Source of the DNA: CAZUVM01 sp964623885
GTDB taxonomy: Bacteria > Verrucomicrobiota > Verrucomicrobiia > Limisphaerales > UBA8199
Reading direction: 5' to 3'
DNA: 41,840 bases
Assembly (NCBI GenBank): GCA_964623885.1
Contig: CAZUVM010000246.1
Coordinates: 1-41,840, forward strand
Made by a program: the position numbers and the translations under genes. The notes beneath the pieces are model-generated. The model was not told where the DNA came from. It ran no database searches and saw only the letters and a list, made by a program, of their open reading frames with translations. Below, in pieces: positions 23,814 through 32,314 of the stretch (position 1 is its first letter; the number at the start of each line of letters is the position of its first letter).

Positions 23814-25487
23814 ATGATTGCGGCCCCTGAACCAGCCAAACTCAGCCGGAATGAAGGACTTAAAGAGGGTAATCCCCTCTTGTGTGGTACCATTGCGCAA
23901 ACGCTGGCAAATCCATCGACTGACCGGTTCACGGATGATGATTATGAGTTTTTGAAATTCCACGGCATCTATCAGCAGGATGATCGCGACAAGCGGAAGG
24001 TCGCGAAGCATTACATGTTGATGGTCAGGACTAAGTTCCCGGGCGGCGTTCTAAACGCGGCGCAGTACGTGGCGTGCGATGAGTTGTCGACCCGCTATGG
24101 GAACAACACCATGCGGATCACGACACGCCAGGACTTCCAGTTCCATGGCATTCTCAAAACGAATTTGCGGCAGACGATGAAAGCGCTGAACGACGCGCTA
24201 ATTACCACGATCGCCGCGTGCGGTGACGTCGAACGCAATGTGATGGCGCCGCCTACGCCCGCAACGAGTCCACTGGTGGATGAAGTTCTGGCTGAAGCGC
24301 GGCAGCTATCGGCCAAACTGTCGCCGAAAACACCGGCGTATCACACCATTTGGCTGGAAGGCAAAGAGCTTGATTTGAACAGCGACGCGAACGCCAATTT
24401 CGTCGATCCGCTTTACGGCAAGCGCTATCTACCGCGGAAGTTCAAAACTGCATTCGTCATTCCGCCTCTTAACGATATCGACATTTTCACGAACGATCTC
24501 GGATATATCGTGATAGAGGAAAATGGTCGCTTGGCCGGATATAATCTGCTGGCCGGCGGCGGCATGGGCATGTCGCATGGGAACGCTCAAACCTTCCCGC
24601 GGTTGGCCGACGTTATTGGGTTCATCCGGCCAGAGCATCTGGAGGCAGCGACCAAGGCGGTCATCACCATTCATCGTGACTTTGGTGATCGGGCGAACCG
24701 CAAACACGCCCGCATCAAATACGTTCTCGAAGAGCGGGGCGTGGAATGGTTCCGCCTCGAGTTGGAGCAACGCACAGGGATCAAGCTGGAACCGGCTCGC
24801 CCGTTCCAGTTTACGCGTCAGGGTGACCTGCTTGGCTGGCAGCAACAAACCAACGGAAACTACTTCCTGGGGCTCTTTGTCGAAAATGGTCGCATTTCCG
24901 ATGTCGGAAATTATCGATTGAAAACGGGTCTGCGCACGGCTATCGAGCGGTTTCAGCCCGAAGTCAGGCTCACGGCATCGCAGAATCTGCTGCTGGTAAA
25001 CGTCACTCCGCAAGCGCGGGACGGGATTGATAAAGTCCTGATGGAGCACGGCATTTCACCCGACAACGCGAACTTCAGTCCCACGCGTTTGGCTTCCATG
25101 GCGTGTCCGGCGTTGCCAACGTGCGGGCTGGCGCTCGCGGAATCAGAGCGCACCATGCCCTCGTTGCTCACCCATATAGAAGATCTGCTCGGAGAGTTTG
25201 GAATGCAGCGCGAAGAATTAATTGTTCGTATGACTGGGTGTCCTAATGGCTGCGCCCGGCCGTACATGGCTGAAATTGCGTTTGTGGGCAAGGCGCCGAA
25301 CAAGTACCAGATCTACCTTGGCGGCAACGAGGCGAGCACCCGCATGAACAAACTGTACAAAGACTCCGTAAAAGGTGAAGATCTAATCCCCGAGCTGCGC
25401 TTCCTTTTTGGTCGGTATCGAGAGCAACGGCAGTCCGGCGAACGCTTTGGCGATTTCTGCGCGCGCGTTATTTGGAGCGAAAAGTGA
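23814..25487 (+). CDS. cysI: Assimilatory sulfite reductase, hemoprotein subunit
   Basis: Reduces sulfite to sulfide with a coupled siroheme and [4Fe-4S] centre. It is 557 residues and has the duplicated nitrite/sulfite reductase layout: ferredoxin-like half domain, siroheme domain, then the repeat. The cluster and siroheme cysteines are complete: C431 and C437 in MACPALPTCGLALAE, C476 and C480 in MTGCPNGCARPYM. Siroheme-contacting stretches include TMRITTRQDFQFHGI and GYNLLAGGGMGMSHGN. It is closest to CysI/ferredoxin-sulfite reductases; nitrite reductase is the alternative, but the neighbours are sulphur genes. No flavoprotein subunit CysJ is nearby, so the electron donor may be ferredoxin. 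It is the first gene of the operon 23814-29121. Confidence 0.93.
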   Translation: MIAAPEPAKLSRNEGLKEGNPLLCGTIAQTLANPSTDRFTDDDYEFLKFHGIYQQDDRDKRKVAKHYMLMVRTKFPGGVLNAAQYVACDELSTRYGNNTMRITTRQDFQFHGILKTNLRQTMKALNDALITTIAACGDVERNVMAPPTPATSPLVDEVLAEARQLSAKLSPKTPAYHTIWLEGKELDLNSDANANFVDPLYGKRYLPRKFKTAFVIPPLNDIDIFTNDLGYIVIEENGRLAGYNLLAGGGMGMSHGNAQTFPRLADVIGFIRPEHLEAATKAVITIHRDFGDRANRKHARIKYVLEERGVEWFRLELEQRTGIKLEPARPFQFTRQGDLLGWQQQTNGNYFLGLFVENGRISDVGNYRLKTGLRTAIERFQPEVRLTASQNLLLVNVTPQARDGIDKVLMEHGISPDNANFSPTRLASMACPALPTCGLALAESERTMPSLLTHIEDLLGEFGMQREELIVRMTGCPNGCARPYMAEIAFVGKAPNKYQIYLGGNEASTRMNKLYKDSVKGEDLIPELRFLFGRYREQRQSGERFGDFCARVIWSEK

Positions 25488-25573
25488 GTCGCCCCCTTTT
25501 CAACGATTTTGAGCACCGCGCGGGTGGGAAACAGTGCCGGGGATAGAATTCCATTAAACCGGCTCTTACGGCG

Positions 25574-26323
25574 GTGCAAACGTCTACCTCCATTATTACC
25601 ACTGCAGAAGTCCGCGCGCTGGACGTGAAATTCAGCCAGCAGCGGACCGAAGAGATCCTTGGCTGGGCCTGGCAACGGTTTGGCGCGCGGGCGGCCATTG
25701 GCACGAGTTTTCAGGGCGCTGGCTTGGTGATGATCCATTTAGCCAAGGAGCATCAATTGCCTTTCCCTGTGTTCACCTTGGACACCGGTTTGCTGTTCCC
25801 GGAAACGCTCGCACTCAAGAAGCGACTGGAGGATTTCTATGGGATCGGCATTGAATCGCTCGAGCCGGATCTCACGGTCGAGGAACAAGCCGACATTCAC
25901 GGTCCGGAGCTTTGGAAACGCAATCCCGACCTGTGCTGCACCACGCGCAAGGTCCTGCCGCTGCGAGACAAGCTGTACGACCTCGATTGCTGGATCACGG
26001 GCCTCCGCCGGCAACAGTCCGACACCCGAGCCGCTATTGGCATTATCGAGCTCTACGCCTTTGACGAATCATCCGGTCGCGACATCGTGAAGCTCAATCC
26101 CATGGCGAATTGGACGCGAGACGCGGTATGGAATTATCTGCGCGAGCATAAAATCCCATACAATCCGCTTCATGACCGCGGCTACGGCTCGATTGGCTGC
26201 CGGCCCTGCACGCGCAAAACCGCCAACGGCGAAGACGAGCGCGCCGGCCGCTGGACGGGTTTCAACAAGATCGAATGCGGCATTCACACGTTCATGCCTA
26301 AAAAAGTGGACTTCCAAATCTAA
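25574..26323 (+). CDS. cysH: APS reductase (thioredoxin-dependent, assimilatory)
   Basis: Reduces adenylyl sulfate to sulfite. It is 249 residues from GTG 25574; the next Met is too far inside. The PP-loop nucleotide-binding fold is seen as AAIGTSFQGAGLVMIHL and VFTLDTGLLFPETLALKKRLE. The two cysteine pairs that hold a [4Fe-4S] cluster are present: C121-C122 in LCCTTRK and C209-X2-C212 in GCRPCTR. This marks it as an APS reductase rather than a cluster-free PAPS reductase. The redox cysteine C235 stands in the ECGIH motif near the C-terminus. It lies 86 bp after cysI and 39 bp before cysD, in one transcription unit. Confidence 0.93.
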   Translation: MQTSTSIITTAEVRALDVKFSQQRTEEILGWAWQRFGARAAIGTSFQGAGLVMIHLAKEHQLPFPVFTLDTGLLFPETLALKKRLEDFYGIGIESLEPDLTVEEQADIHGPELWKRNPDLCCTTRKVLPLRDKLYDLDCWITGLRRQQSDTRAAIGIIELYAFDESSGRDIVKLNPMANWTRDAVWNYLREHKIPYNPLHDRGYGSIGCRPCTRKTANGEDERAGRWTGFNKIECGIHTFMPKKVDFQI

Positions 26324-26362
26324 AGCGGAAAAGGAAGTTCCTGGTTATTTTCTGTAAATTAA

Positions 26363-27175
26363 ATGGATTATCTCTCGAAACTCGAAAACCAAAGCATCTA
26401 CATCCTGCGCGAGGCATTCAATAAATTCGACAACCTCGCCATGCTCTGGAGCATCGGCAAAGACTCCACCGTGCTGCTTTGGCTGGCGCGCAAGGCGTTT
26501 TTCGGCCATGTCCCGTTTCCGCTGGTTCATGTCGACACGACCTACAAGATCGCTTCGATGATCGAGTACCGGGATAAATTGGTTAAGGATTGGAAGTTAG
26601 AATTAGTCGTAGGCAAGAATGAAGCGGTGCTCAAGAGTGGGGTGACCTATCCCAACGGCAAAGCGACCCGTGTCGAATGCTGCGGCACGTTGAAAAAGGA
26701 CGCACTCAAGCAGGTGCTCGACAAACATCATTTTACCGGTGTGATCGTTGGTGTTCGTCGTGACGAGGAGCCGACCCGGGCCAAAGAACGCTACTTCAGC
26801 CCGCGCGATAAAAACATGGAATGGAACGTGGAGGACCAGCCCCCGGAACTGTGGGACCAGTTCAAAACGGATTTTGATAAGGGTACCCATATTCGAATCC
26901 ACCCGTTGCTCCATTGGACCGAGCTAAACGTGTGGGAATATATCGAACGCGAGAATATCCCGGTGATTCCGCTCTATTTCGCCAATGGCGATGGCCAGCG
27001 CTACCGCAGCCTTGGTTGTGCTCCGTGCACCGCTCCGATTAAGTCCAGTGCGAAAACGGTTCGCGAGATCATCGAGGAGTTGCGTCATACCCGCACCCCC
27101 GAACGCGCCGGACGCGCCCAGGACAAGGAAAGCGAGGATGCTTTCGAGAAGCTGCGTCGCGACGGCTATATGTAA
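26363..27175 (+). CDS. cysD: Sulfate adenylyltransferase subunit 2
   Basis: Catalytic small subunit of ATP sulfurylase, which activates sulfate with ATP to give APS. It is 270 residues, slightly short of the roughly 300 of E. coli CysD. The PP-loop SIGKDS is at residues 30-35; FPLVHVDTTYKIASMIEYRD and the conserved GVRRDEEPTRAKERYFSPRD block follow. The C-terminal block YRSLGCAPCTAPIKSSAKTVREIIEEL is typical. It works as a heterodimer with the CysN part of the next gene, which starts 35 bp downstream. The start ATG follows an AT-rich stretch without a close Shine-Dalgarno. Confidence 0.96.
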   Translation: MDYLSKLENQSIYILREAFNKFDNLAMLWSIGKDSTVLLWLARKAFFGHVPFPLVHVDTTYKIASMIEYRDKLVKDWKLELVVGKNEAVLKSGVTYPNGKATRVECCGTLKKDALKQVLDKHHFTGVIVGVRRDEEPTRAKERYFSPRDKNMEWNVEDQPPELWDQFKTDFDKGTHIRIHPLLHWTELNVWEYIERENIPVIPLYFANGDGQRYRSLGCAPCTAPIKSSAKTVREIIEELRHTRTPERAGRAQDKESEDAFEKLRRDGYM

Positions 27176-27210
27176 GGCGATTCAATTTTGTACGACGCAC
27201 CTTTCTATCT

Positions 27211-29121
27211 ATGATTTCCTCAAACGGTTCTAAAACCGCGACCACCGAGCAGCTCAAGATTGTCATCGTTGGCCATGTCGACCATGGCAAATCCACTTTC
27301 GTTGGCCGACTATTCCATGACACGGGTTCGCTGCCGGAAGGCAAGCTTGAACAGCTCCAGAAGGCCGCTGAGCGTCGCGGCGCCCCCTTCGAGTGGGCCA
27401 ACTTGATGGACGCGCTACAGTCTGAGCGTGATCAGAACATCACCATCGATACGGCGCAAATCTGGTTTCACACGCCCAAGCGCCAGTATGTGATCATTGA
27501 TGCGCCGGGTCATAAAGAATTCCTCAAGAACATGATTACGGGCGCCGCTAATGCCGAGGCGGCGCTGTTGCTGATCGACGCCCATGAAGGAGTTCAGGAA
27601 AACTCACGCCGGCATGGTTACCTTCTCAACCTGCTTGGTATCCGCCAAATCGCGGTGCTGGTTAACAAGATGGACCTGGCCGATTACGATCAATCCAAAT
27701 TCAACCAGATTGAAGACGAATACCGGACCTGGCTCAGAACTGTAGGCGTCGAGCCAAAGGTATTCATCCCGATTGCTGCGAAACATGGCGACAACATCGC
27801 GAGTTTGAGCGCAAACATGCCGTGGTGGCGAGGGCCGACCGTTTTGCAGGCCCTCGAGGAATTCAAAATCGCCGAATTGCCCAAAGATCAACCCTTGCGC
27901 TTTCCGATTCAGGATGTTTATCGCTTCGACGACCGGCGCATCCTGGCCGGTCGCGTGGAAGCCGGCTCGATCCGTGTCGGCGACAAATTGGTTTTTTCGC
28001 CGACGAACAAAACGAGCACCGTCAAATCGATCGAGCGTTGGAGCGCGGCGCCGACGGATCATGCGTCGGCTGGTGAATCAATCGGCGTTACGTTGACAGA
28101 ACAGATTTTTGTTGCGCGCGGCGCCATCGCCGCGCTCGAATCGGCGCCGCCGTTCGAGCTTTCGAGTTTTAAAGCGCGCCTGTTTTGGATGGGCCGCCAA
28201 CCCTTTTCCAAAGGCAAGACTTACAAGCTCAAGCTCGCGACTCAGGAGGTCGAGTGTCACATCGAATCGATTGATCGCGTTATCGATGCTTCCACGCTTG
28301 AGACCGTCTCACGCAAGCAGAATGAACTCTTCATCGGGCGCCACGAAGTTGGCGAGCTCACCTTGCACACGCGACGGCCGATTGCTTTCGACGTACACGC
28401 CGAGATCGTGCCTACGGGACGTTTTGTGATCGTCGACGGTTTTGACGTGGCCGGTGGCGGCATTATTGCCGCCAACAATTACCCACGCCGAACTCACGAC
28501 GGCACCACCAAGAGCAGTAACATCTACTGGAGTCACGGCAAAGTCACTGCTCAACAGCGCGAGATGCGCAACGGCCACCTTGGTTGCGTGCTTTGGCTTA
28601 CCGGGCTTTCGAGCGCCGGCAAATCTACAATTGCCACTGAACTGGAGCGGGAGCTCTTCAACCTCGGCCGGCATGTCTACGTCCTGGATGGTGACAACAT
28701 CCGGCACGGCCTCGGAGCCGACCTGGGTTTCTCTCCCAAGGATCGCACCGAGAATATCCGGCGGGTTGGCGAAGTCGCCAAACTGTTTGCCGACGCCGGC
28801 GTCATCTGCATCACTGCTTTTATTTCCCCTTACCGAGCCGATCGAGATCTAGTCCGCAAGATTATGCCGCACGGTCGGTTTATCGAGGTCTTCGTCAATG
28901 CGCCGCTTGAAGTTTGCGAGCAACGCGATCCCAAGGGGCTTTATGCCAAGGCGCGGGCGAAAGAGATTAAGGAGTTTACCGGCATTTCGGCTCCCTACGA
29001 AACGCCTACGCAGCCGGAAATCGAAATTCGCACGGACCAACTCACCGTCGGCGAATCCGTTGCGCGCATCCTGGAATACCTCCAGATCCACGGCGACGCG
29101 GACACGGTAGTCTCAATTTGA
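27211..29121 (+). CDS. cysNC: Fused sulfate adenylyltransferase subunit 1 / APS kinase
   Basis: A 636-residue fusion. The CysN part (1 to about 445) is an EF-Tu-like GTPase that drives ATP sulfurylase: P-loop GHVDHGKS at 21-28, DAPGHKEF, then NKMDL, then beta-barrel domains. The CysC part (about 450-636) is an APS kinase that makes PAPS: P-loop GLSSAGKST at 465-473, DGDNIRHGL, the FISPYR serine motif and the CEQRDPKGLYAKARAKEIKEFTGI lid region. The fusion is common in bacteria and couples APS formation to PAPS. Because the operon also has an APS reductase, PAPS is probably used for sulfation rather than reduction. It ends 3 bp from the convergent ggt stop. Confidence 0.96.
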   Translation: MISSNGSKTATTEQLKIVIVGHVDHGKSTFVGRLFHDTGSLPEGKLEQLQKAAERRGAPFEWANLMDALQSERDQNITIDTAQIWFHTPKRQYVIIDAPGHKEFLKNMITGAANAEAALLLIDAHEGVQENSRRHGYLLNLLGIRQIAVLVNKMDLADYDQSKFNQIEDEYRTWLRTVGVEPKVFIPIAAKHGDNIASLSANMPWWRGPTVLQALEEFKIAELPKDQPLRFPIQDVYRFDDRRILAGRVEAGSIRVGDKLVFSPTNKTSTVKSIERWSAAPTDHASAGESIGVTLTEQIFVARGAIAALESAPPFELSSFKARLFWMGRQPFSKGKTYKLKLATQEVECHIESIDRVIDASTLETVSRKQNELFIGRHEVGELTLHTRRPIAFDVHAEIVPTGRFVIVDGFDVAGGGIIAANNYPRRTHDGTTKSSNIYWSHGKVTAQQREMRNGHLGCVLWLTGLSSAGKSTIATELERELFNLGRHVYVLDGDNIRHGLGADLGFSPKDRTENIRRVGEVAKLFADAGVICITAFISPYRADRDLVRKIMPHGRFIEVFVNAPLEVCEQRDPKGLYAKARAKEIKEFTGISAPYETPTQPEIEIRTDQLTVGESVARILEYLQIHGDADTVVSI

Positions 29122-29124
29122 TCT

Positions 29125-30852
29125 TTAATAGCCGATCGCGCACCCGTCTTTCCGGCTTTCGCTGGCGCCGTGGTACACCCTGTTAGTTGAATCCCAAAGA
29201 ATTGCCTGGTATCCGCCATAGCCGCCTAGGTCGGTGCGGATGTCATGGCCGCGCCGTTTGAGTTCGGCGACCGTTCCCCAGGCAATGCCGCTCTCGAGAT
29301 TCACCCAGCCGCCGCTGGTCATTTTCAGCACGTTGTAGTCGGTGGAACCTTCGTGTTGCCAACGGGCGGCGTCGCCCGCTTCCTGCACCCCGAGACCGAA
29401 GTCGATCATGTTCACGACAATTTGCACATGGCCCTGGGGTTGCATGGCGCCGCCCATCACGCCGAAGCTCATGAAGGGCTTGCCGTCTTTCATGATGAAT
29501 GCAGGAATGATGGTATGAAGCGGGCGTTTGCCCGGTGCGTAACTATTGGGGTGGCCTGCCTCCATTACAAACATCTCGCCGCGGTCCTGAAATCCGAATC
29601 CCAGGCCGGGTACGACAATGCCGCTGCCCATGCCGCGGTAATTGCTTTGGATCAATGAGACCATATTCCCTTCGGTGTCAGCCGTAGTGAGATAGATCGT
29701 GTCGCCCTGCTGCAACGCCGGGTTTCCGGCATCGTAAGTTTTGGCCGCAGCATCGAGCTTAATTAATTTCCGTCGCTCGACAGCGTAACCTTTCGCAAGC
29801 AGCCCCTGCACGGGCGCTTTGGCATAATCCGGATCGCCGTAGAATTTGGCCCGGTCCTCGAAGGCGAGTTTCTTGGCTTCAATCATTACGTGGAACGCAT
29901 CCGCGCTCTGAAATCCCATGGACCGCAAATCGAATCCCTCAAGTATATTGAGCATTTCCAGCGCCGCGATGCCCTGGCCGTTTGGCGGCAACTCAAAGAT
30001 ATCGTAGCCGCGGTAATTGACCGAGACAGGCGCGACCCAGGTTGAACTGTGTCGCTCGAAATCGATCTTGCGCAGCCAACCGCCGTTCGTCCGCATGAAG
30101 GCATCAATCCGGTCCGCAATCTCGCCACGGTAGTAAGCGTCCCGGCCTTTCTCAGCAAGCAGGATATAGGTGTTGGCCAGGTCGGGATTCCGGAAAACTT
30201 GGCCGCAAGCCGGCGCTCGCCCGCCTGGAGCGTAAGTATCAAGGAATGCACCTGGGAACTTATCCGATTTGGCCGTGCGTACGCCGTTGCTCCAGTAGTA
30301 CGCTATGACTTGCGTGACCGGAAATCCCTCCTGCGCGTACCGAATCGCCGGCGCGAGGTCCTGCTTCAACGGCAATTTCCCAAATTTGGCGTGCAGCTCA
30401 AACCAACCGTCTACTGCGCCCGGCACCGAGATTGGCAGAAACCCGCGCGGCGGAATGTTCGTCTGTCTCAGCTTGGCCAATTCGTCCTGCATTTGCTGGT
30501 ACGTGAGCCCCAGCGGTGAGTGGCCTGAGGCGTTTAAGCCATAAAGCTTGTTTTCCTTCGCGCTGTAAACGATCGCGAAGAGGTCCCCGCCGATGCCGCA
30601 ACTGATTGGTTCCATTAACCCCAGAGCGGCATTCGCCGCGATCGCGGCATCCACCGCGGAACCACCCGCTTTAAGAACATCAATGCCTATTTGCGACGCT
30701 AGCGGGTGGCTCGTGCAAACCATTCCATGCTGTCCCAGCACTTCTGAACGAGTGGCGAATGATTTGTCGATGATGCGGTCCACTTGAGCGAAGGTGCTGA
30801 TTGCAAATAAATGAAACAAGCCGATTACGAGGGTCGGACGCAAGGTTGTCAT
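29125..30852 (-). CDS. ggt: Gamma-glutamyltransferase
   Basis: An Ntn-hydrolase that removes or transfers the gamma-glutamyl group of glutathione and related peptides in the periplasm. It is 575 residues with a signal peptide (LVIGLFHLFAISTFAQ). The precursor cleaves itself before the nucleophile, which is T385 in GDTIYLTTADTEGN. The large-subunit start has GMVCTSHPLASQIGIDVLKAGGSAVDAAIAAN, and the small-subunit glycine-rich block is GMGSGIVVPGLGFGFQDRG. The sequence belongs to the broader GGT family, so cephalosporin or other acylase activity cannot be excluded. It lies 34 bp after the sulfatase gene and is probably the last gene of the peptidase-sulfatase-ggt transcript. Confidence 0.92.
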   Translation of the reverse strand: MTTLRPTLVIGLFHLFAISTFAQVDRIIDKSFATRSEVLGQHGMVCTSHPLASQIGIDVLKAGGSAVDAAIAANAALGLMEPISCGIGGDLFAIVYSAKENKLYGLNASGHSPLGLTYQQMQDELAKLRQTNIPPRGFLPISVPGAVDGWFELHAKFGKLPLKQDLAPAIRYAQEGFPVTQVIAYYWSNGVRTAKSDKFPGAFLDTYAPGGRAPACGQVFRNPDLANTYILLAEKGRDAYYRGEIADRIDAFMRTNGGWLRKIDFERHSSTWVAPVSVNYRGYDIFELPPNGQGIAALEMLNILEGFDLRSMGFQSADAFHVMIEAKKLAFEDRAKFYGDPDYAKAPVQGLLAKGYAVERRKLIKLDAAAKTYDAGNPALQQGDTIYLTTADTEGNMVSLIQSNYRGMGSGIVVPGLGFGFQDRGEMFVMEAGHPNSYAPGKRPLHTIIPAFIMKDGKPFMSFGVMGGAMQPQGHVQIVVNMIDFGLGVQEAGDAARWQHEGSTDYNVLKMTSGGWVNLESGIAWGTVAELKRRGHDIRTDLGGYGGYQAILWDSTNRVYHGASESRKDGCAIGY

Positions 30853-30886
30853 GCGCCGAGATTAGACCGGTGCATCTTGTGATCCA

Positions 30887-32314
30887 CTATTTTTTCTTTC
30901 CTGCGTTCGCGGCGCCGCCGTAATAGGGGTAACGATCCCACGGTTCCTCCTGACTGGTGGCGCGAGGATCGGCAGTCTCTCGCATCCATCGTTCGAGTTG
31001 AGCTCGAAGCGCAGTTTTGGTTTGAGCATACCGCGTGTCCTCCGCCAGATTTTTGAGTTCGTGAGGATCTTTGTTCACGTCGTAGAGTTCCTCTGCCGGA
31101 CGTTTAGCAAAGCAAAGTTGAAATAGCGGTCTAACCTCAGGCTGATCCTTATGGTTAAGGATGTACCGCTTCGTGGGGCCGTCATCACAATCGCCAAACG
31201 GCACGTGCGGGTCGCGGAATGGCGCTGGATCACCAGCCGGCCAGCGATCCGGGTCGAAGTTGCGGATGTAAAGGAACTCGCGAGTGCGTATGGCCCGGGC
31301 GGGATACCCGAGGTTGCCCGCGCGCACGCTGGCATGCCGCTCGCGTTCAACGAAGACCACATTGCGTGTTCCTTCCGGTTCACTGCCGCTAAGAAGCCCA
31401 AGGAAGCTGCGCCCGGTCATTTCCCCAGGCGGTTTCAGCCCGGCAGCTTCAAGGAACGTGGGCGCGAGATCCATGAGATTGATGAAATCATTGGAAACGC
31501 GGGCCGGTTTTATCCTCACCGGCCAACGAACGGCCAGTGGCTGTCGCGTGCCGCCGTCATAGAGGTTTGCTTTGCAGCGGGGGAATGGCCAGCCGTTATC
31601 GCCAGTCATTAATACGATCGTGTTGTCGAGTTCGCCCGACTTTTCCAGAAGTCGCAACATTTCTCCAGTCTCGCGATCGAATCGTTCTGTTTTAGCGTAG
31701 TAATCGAGAATGTCGTTTCGGGAGACTTCGTTGTCCAGCCACATCGGCGGCACCACGACGTGATCAGTTTTTAAACCTGCGGCCGCGCCTGAGCCAGCTA
31801 CGTAGGGCCGATGAGGATCGTTGCTGGCGAACCAGAAACAGAACGGTCTGCCGGCTGGGACGGTTTTCAGGAATTGCTGGAAGCTATCGAATTTGGGACC
31901 GCCAGGATTGCGCGTATAGCCGCCGGGTTCGTATCGGCCGGGACCCCAACCCTTGCGCATATAGCCGACCACGTAGCCGGCTTGTTCGAGAAGGTCCACG
32001 AAATTGGGGTAACGCTTCGGCAGAAAGCTCCAGAGATTGCCTCCCTCGGCCAAACGGTGCGGATATTGGCCCGTTAACATCGCCGCGCGAGAAGCGGTGC
32101 AACTGGGCGCGGCGCTGAAGCAATAGTTGAACAGAATGCCTTCGCGCGCCAATCGGTCGAAAGTTGGCGTGCGAATAACCCGATCTCCATAAGCACCCGC
32201 GTGCGGCCACGACCAATCGTCGGCAAGGCAGAAAAGGATGTTAGGGCGGGAACCGGCTGCGGCCCACGCAAGGGTGGTCGTTCCCAGGAGCAGAGCCGCA
32301 AGCACGGCTCTCAT
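30887..32314 (-). CDS. Secreted sulfatase, heparan-N-sulfatase-like (S1 family)
   Basis: Hydrolyses sulfate esters or N-sulfate of glycans. It is 475 residues with signal peptide MRAVLAALLLGTTTLAWAAA. Metal-binding aspartates D32-D33 are in CLADDWSW. The formylglycine motif is C72-T-A-S-R76, followed by AAMLTGQYPHR. An alanine replaces the usual proline of CxPxR; this variant is accepted by formylglycine-generating enzymes in related sulfatases. H168 in SNDPHRP and D239-N240 in TGDNGWPFPRCKANLYDGGT are the other metal and substrate residues. The DNGWPFPR...NLYDGGT block resembles SGSH-type N-sulfoglucosamine sulfohydrolases. Its start overlaps the stop of the upstream peptidase as ATGA (32311-32314), so translation is coupled. 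Confidence 0.92.
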   Translation of the reverse strand: MRAVLAALLLGTTTLAWAAAGSRPNILFCLADDWSWPHAGAYGDRVIRTPTFDRLAREGILFNYCFSAAPSCTASRAAMLTGQYPHRLAEGGNLWSFLPKRYPNFVDLLEQAGYVVGYMRKGWGPGRYEPGGYTRNPGGPKFDSFQQFLKTVPAGRPFCFWFASNDPHRPYVAGSGAAAGLKTDHVVVPPMWLDNEVSRNDILDYYAKTERFDRETGEMLRLLEKSGELDNTIVLMTGDNGWPFPRCKANLYDGGTRQPLAVRWPVRIKPARVSNDFINLMDLAPTFLEAAGLKPPGEMTGRSFLGLLSGSEPEGTRNVVFVERERHASVRAGNLGYPARAIRTREFLYIRNFDPDRWPAGDPAPFRDPHVPFGDCDDGPTKRYILNHKDQPEVRPLFQLCFAKRPAEELYDVNKDPHELKNLAEDTRYAQTKTALRAQLERWMRETADPRATSQEEPWDRYPYYGGAANAGKKK

